Below the pieces are notes generated by a model. It made no database searches. It was given only the letters and a program-made list of their open reading frames with translations, and was not told where the DNA came from. Shown here piece by piece: positions 59,400 to 64,000 of a stretch of DNA of 64,000 nt. Both the position numbers and the translations under genes were made by a program. The first letter of the stretch is position 1. Every line of letters starts with the position of its first letter. Source of the stretch: Haematobia irritans (lineage: Eukaryota; Arthropoda; Insecta; Diptera; Muscidae); assembly GCF_050003625.1 (NCBI RefSeq), contig NC_134397.1:145389526-145453525 (forward strand), given 5' to 3'.

Positions 59400-60895
59400 C
59401 TGGCCGAAATACAATTTTGAAAAAAATTCTATAGATATACAATTTTGAGAAAAATTACTATGAAAATAATTTTTTTAGAAAATTTTTAATAGAAATAAAA
59501 TTTTTAGAAAATTTTTATAGAACAAAACAATATGAAAAATTCTTCTATGGAAATAAATTTTTTTAGAAAATTTTCAATAGAAATAAAATTAGGGAAAATT
59601 TTCAATAGAAATAAAATTTTGAAAAAAATATTCTATAGATATAAAATTTTCAGAAAAATTTATATAGAAATATCATTTTATGAAAATTTTCTATAGAAAT
59701 AAAATCTTGAAAATTTTTCTATAGATATAAAATTTTGTGAAAATGTTCTATAGAAATAAAATTTTGAGATAATTTTATATAGAAATAAAATTTTAAGAAC
59801 ATTTTCTATAGAAATAAAATTTTTAGAAAATGATATAATGAAATAAAAAATTTATATAGAAATAAAAATTTGAAAAAAATTTCTATAGACATAAAATTTT
59901 GAGAAAATTTTATATAGAAATAAAATTTTCTATAGAAATAAAAATTAAAAAAATTTCCTATAGAAATAAAATTTTCAAAAAATGTTCTATAGATATACAA
60001 TTTTAAGAAAAATTTATATAGAAATAAAATTTTGAGAAAATTTTCTATAGCAATAAGATTTTGAGAAAATTTTATATAGAAACAAAATTTTGAGAAAATT
60101 TTATATAGAAATAAAATTTTGAAAATTATTCTATAGATATAAAATTTCTATAGATATAAAAAATTTATATAGAAATAAAATTAAAAAAAAAAAATCTATA
60201 GATATAAAATTTTTAGAAAATATCGAAATACAATTTTGAGAAAATTTTATGTAGAAATATAATTTTGAAAAAAATTTGGAGAAAAATTTATATAGAAGTA
60301 CAATATTAGAAAATTTTTTATAAAAATAAAATTTTGAGAAAATTTTCTATAGAAATCAAATTTTGAGGAAATTTTCTTAGAAATAAAATTTTTAGAAAAT
60401 TGTATATAGAAATATAATTTTGAGAACAGTTTCTGTAGAAATAAAATTGTGAGAAAAATAAAATTAAAAAATAAATTCTAAAGAAAAAAATAGAAACAAA
60501 ATTTTGAGAAGATTTTCTATATTACTAAAATTTTTGAAAAAAAGTCTGAGATCATTTTATATAAAAATAAAATTTTGAGAAAATTTTATAAAAAAAAAAA
60601 ATACAATTTTGAGAAAATTTTCTATATAAATAAAATTTTGAGAAAATTTTATTTCTATAGGAATAGAAATAAAATTTTGAGAAATTGTTTTGCACAAAAA
60701 AAATTTTGAGAAAATTTTCTATATATAAATAAAATTTTGAGAAAATTTTCTATATATAAATAAAATTTTGAGAAATTCGTATTTAGAAATAAAATTTTGA
60801 GAACATTTTTTATAGAAATAAAATTTTAAGAAAATTGTTATAGAAGTAAAATTTTGAGAAAATTTTCTGTAGAGGTAAAATGTTGTCATTTTTTT
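59400..60895. repeat. 1.5 kb AT-rich minisatellite
   Basis: About fifty imperfect units of roughly 28-30 bp built on TTTTCTATAGAAATAAAA and TTTTGAGAAAA. Units vary by point changes and small indels, with no higher-order period obvious by eye. The motif matches the short internal minisatellites of HINE-like elements, suggesting expansion from one of them. Confidence 0.9.
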
Positions 60896-61857
60896 CTATG
60901 TTATTTCATACCCAAAACATTGTTGCTGATAGGAGGGGTCATTCATTTTTTCGAAGAAAAATCATTTTTTTATACTAACCACCAGGCTGTGGAGTCAAGT
61001 CAATTTTGCTCGACTCCGGCTCCGACTCCAGCATTTCTTATTAGCCTCGACTTCGACTCCGTGTGGTGTACTTAAATATCATTTTAACAGTATTCCGATT
61101 GTAATTTCAAGGTGTAATGTTCCAAAAATAGACCGATATAAGTATTCTATTTTGTCATACGTTTTTATATGTCCAAAAGAACTCTAATTTTTAATTTTGA
61201 TACGACTCGACGACAAATCTCAGCATTTTGAGGGATGTAAAGAACTCTACATTTCAATGTCAGGCCAATAAATTAAAAGTACGACAGAAGACTATACACA
61301 TCAAAATATGGATAACAACAATCTCCAGGATATGTATTTATAAAAACAAAAAATTTTAAAAAATAATTAGGCTTCCAGAAGTTTAAGAAGTAAAATCCTG
61401 GTATTAAAGAATTTCGAGTGGCTTTGATAAACAAACTTTCCCAAAAGACCGGCTCAGATGGCACGTAGGCAGAGGTTTAATTTACACTGAAAAAACAGTG
61501 AACCCACCAGGAAGAAACCTTTCGGTTAATTTTAGAAAATTTTGAATATTTGTAGAAAATTTTAACTAAACAGTATTACAAACGTTGGCATCACGCCGAT
61601 GTCATAAAAATAAGTAAATATTTTTCGACAAATTCAAGAAAATTTATTAGACATAACTAAGTTTTTTCACTTGTTAAAGAAAATTTTGTAGTTTGAAGGA
61701 AAAACTTGGAGTTCAAAATTACAAGAATGTCTTTAGTGACATACGAAGTTCATGACGGACGCATTTTTGTTAAAATTTACAAATTTAAAGAAATTCTGAA
61801 CTATTTTGTGGAAGACGCGAATTTAGTTAATCTTTATGCTTCATTTGAGTATGTTTA
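60896..61857. other. Intergenic sequence with a GACTCCGGCTCCGACTCC tract
   Basis: Near 60985-61065 is a short tract of CGACTCC units. The rest is AT-rich, and no gene was recognised. Confidence 0.45.
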
Positions 61858-63222
61858 TACCCTGCGCCACACTGTGGAACAGGGTATTATAAGTTAGTGC
61901 ATATGTTTGTAACACCCAGAAGGAGACGAGGTAGACATATGGTGTCTTTGGCAATAATGCTCAGGGTGGTTCCCTGAGTCGATATAACCATGTCCGTCTG
62001 TCCGTCCGTCCGTCCGTCTGTCTGTAAACACATTTTTGTGATCAAAGTCTAGGTCGCAATATAAGTCCAATCGCCTTCAAATTTGGCACGTGTTCCTTTT
62101 TTGGGTCAGAATAGAACACTATTGAAGAAATCGGTTCAGATTTAGATATAGCTCCCATATATATCTTTCGCCCGATATGCACTAATATGGACACAGCAGC
62201 CAGAGTTTTATACCGATTTGCTTGAAATTTTGTACAAGCATAACACTTAGTCGTATAGTCAAGTGTGCAAAATTTGATTGAAATCGGTTCAGATTTAGAC
62301 ATAGCTCCCATATATATTTTTCGCCCGATATGGACTAATATGGTCCTAAAAGCCAGAGTTTTATCCCGATTAGCTTGAAATTTTGCACAAGGAGTACAAT
62401 TAGTAATATAGTCATCTGTCCCAAATTTGATTGAAATCGGTTCAGATTTAGATATAGCTTCCATATATATCTTTCGCCCGATATGGACTTATATGGCCCC
62501 AGAAGTCAGAGTTTTGGCCCAATTTGGTTGACATTTTGCACTATGAGGACAATTAGCAGTATAGTCAAGTGTGCCAAATGTGATTGAAATCGGTTCAGAT
62601 TTAGATATAGCTCCCATATATAGCTTTCGCCCGATTTACTCTCATATGACCACAGAGGCCAATTTTTACTCCGATTTAGTTGAAATTTTGCACAGGGAGT
62701 ATAATTAGCATTGTAGCTGTGCGTGCCAAATTTGGTTGGAATCGGTTGAGATTTAGATATAGCTCCCATATATATGTTTTTCTGATTTCGACAAAAATGG
62801 TCAAAATACCAACATTTTCCTTGTAAAATCTGCTTAGTCGAAAAGTTGTAAAAATGACTCTAATTTTCCTTAGCTTCAAATACATATTTATATATATCGA
62901 GCGATAAATCATATATAAACTTTTGTGAAGTTTCCTTTAAATTGCTTCAGATTTAAATCTTTACCATATTTTTTTAATAACATTGCGTTTCACCCTAGTG
63001 CATTAGCCGACTTAAATTTTGAGTCTATAGATTTTGTATAAGTCTATCAAATTCTGTCCAAATCGAGTGATATTTAAATGTATGTATTTGGGACAAATCT
63101 TTATATATAGACCCAACACAGTTGACGGATGTGATATGGTATCAAAAATTGAGATCTGCAAAGTGGTGCAGGGTATAATATAGTCGGCCCCGCCCGACTT
63201 TAGACTTTCCTTACTTGTTTTT
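61858..63222 (+). mobile_element. HINE-like element, second family, apparently complete
   Basis: Begins ACCCTGCGCCACACTGTGG then AACAGGGTATTATAAG, followed by GAGTCGATATAACCATG and GTCCGTCCGTCCGTCCG. Five or so ~170-180 bp units follow (TTTAGATATAGCTCCCATAT, TCGCCCGATATGGACT). It ends CGGCCCCGCCCGACTTTAGA then CTTTCCTTACTTG. Head, unit array and tail are all present. Confidence 0.75.
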
Positions 63223-64000
63223 TCCTCGGTTTTAGTTAATTTAACTAACGCACACAAAAAATTATTAGAGTAAAGGAAACTTTCTCCAAACATAATAATT
63301 CCATGAACTAAAATAAAGTTAAATTGGCTTTAGTGAAATCGACTCAGCAAAAAATACTTCAGCAGTAGGAGTTTAGTTGCGCTTTTTGGTATACAATCCA
63401 CAGTGCATGAATCGGTGGCAATAACGTAAACGAGTAATCAACCTAGTTTATGATCATTCATTTACGTTCTTGCAACCAAATCATGCAGTACAGATGCATG
63501 AAAGGTAGTGCTGTTTTCCTTCACGCCAACAATGCTATACTAAAGATTATACATCACTTCTGAGCAATATTTATATAAAAATGAGCAATTATATCAGCGC
63601 TATGTAGAAGCTGTTCTAAATCGGGACATCGCCTACAGAAATCCGCGCTGATTTGGTTGTTTTGGAAGCAGTAGGTACTGCCTCTCTCCCTTACAATCCT
63701 GCTGAAATAGTGCTCCATTTTTTGCTGTGGAGAGTTCACTTTTTTTGAGTGTAAAATTACAGCTTCCAAGGACATCGGGTAAATATGGATATTTCTCATG
63801 TAATTATCTCCATACACAAAATCTCAAAATTCTCTAAATTCAAAATTTCTGACAAATGAAAATTTTAGACTGGGAAAAATTTCTTAAAACAAATGGGAAC
63901 TCGACAGGCCTGCCAAAAATTCAGAACGTTAGGTTCTACTGCTGTATTGCCTTAAAATTTTATCTTTCTCAAGAGTACATATAGGGTCAAAAATCGATAT
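63223..64000. other. Terminal sequence without recognised features
   Basis: No convincing gene. A minus-strand ORF at 63554-63817 has no recognisable motif. Confidence 0.4.

Noticed and set aside
59400..60895. CRISPR-like array
   Set aside because: Units are variable and contiguous with no constant-length unique spacers; the genome is eukaryotic.

Overview
The window is eukaryotic and reads as a higher fly, most likely a calyptrate or muscid. Its genes have short introns with GT-AG borders and dipteran-type proteins (Mre11, ALiX, mRpS22, an HSPBAP1-like JmjC protein). About two thirds of the sequence is mobile or repetitive. It holds DINE-1/HINE-like elements carrying the GTCCGTCCGTCTG head, tRNA-derived SINEs ending in CCTAACC, many MITEs and a complete Ty3/Gypsy retrotransposon. 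The species assignment is inference; the repeat content is seen directly.

Layout. 1-14356 is a giant imperfect palindrome. Two near-identical 4.6 kb arms (1-4635 and 9719-14356, inverted) surround two direct 2.2 kb copies of a Gypsy 3' fragment (4636-6814 and 7273-9718) and a third, truncated arm copy (6815-7209). Each arm carries a HINE-like array and the last coding exon of a NAP1-family gene. 14357-18375 is intergenic with HINE-like repeats and a hAT-type MITE. 18376-22958 (minus) is a four-exon F-box/leucine-rich-repeat gene. 22959-25815 is a cluster of MITEs nested in one repeat family. 25816-26988 (plus) is mRpS22 and 27542-29011 (minus) a zinc-finger gene. 29839-43487 is a 13.6 kb Gypsy element on the minus strand with two 2196 bp LTRs and an AGGT target duplication. 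It appears to sit in an intron of a small plus-strand gene, of which only the last exon and a possible preceding exon are visible. 44279-46573 (plus) is mre11 and 49458-53142 (plus) ALiX, separated by a hAT-type MITE and a SINE. 54845-57937 (minus) is an HSPBAP1-like gene whose last exon lies in a 1075 bp tandem duplication. The remainder is a nest of elements inserted into each other (58075-59373), a 1.5 kb minisatellite and another HINE-like element.

The host genes do not form a functional cluster. They cover DNA double-strand-break repair (mre11), ESCRT-linked membrane scission (ALiX), mitochondrial translation (mRpS22), probable SCF ubiquitin ligase targeting (F-box/LRR), an oxygenase-like JmjC protein and a DNA-binding zinc-finger protein. 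The most notable items are the rearranged palindrome with its captured NAP1 exon, a -1 frameshift heptamer followed by a predicted pseudoknot in the Gypsy element, coding-like sequence of unknown origin spanning that element's 3' region and LTR, and nested insertions whose order can be read from target duplications. Nothing here is a CRISPR array, operon or bacterial system.
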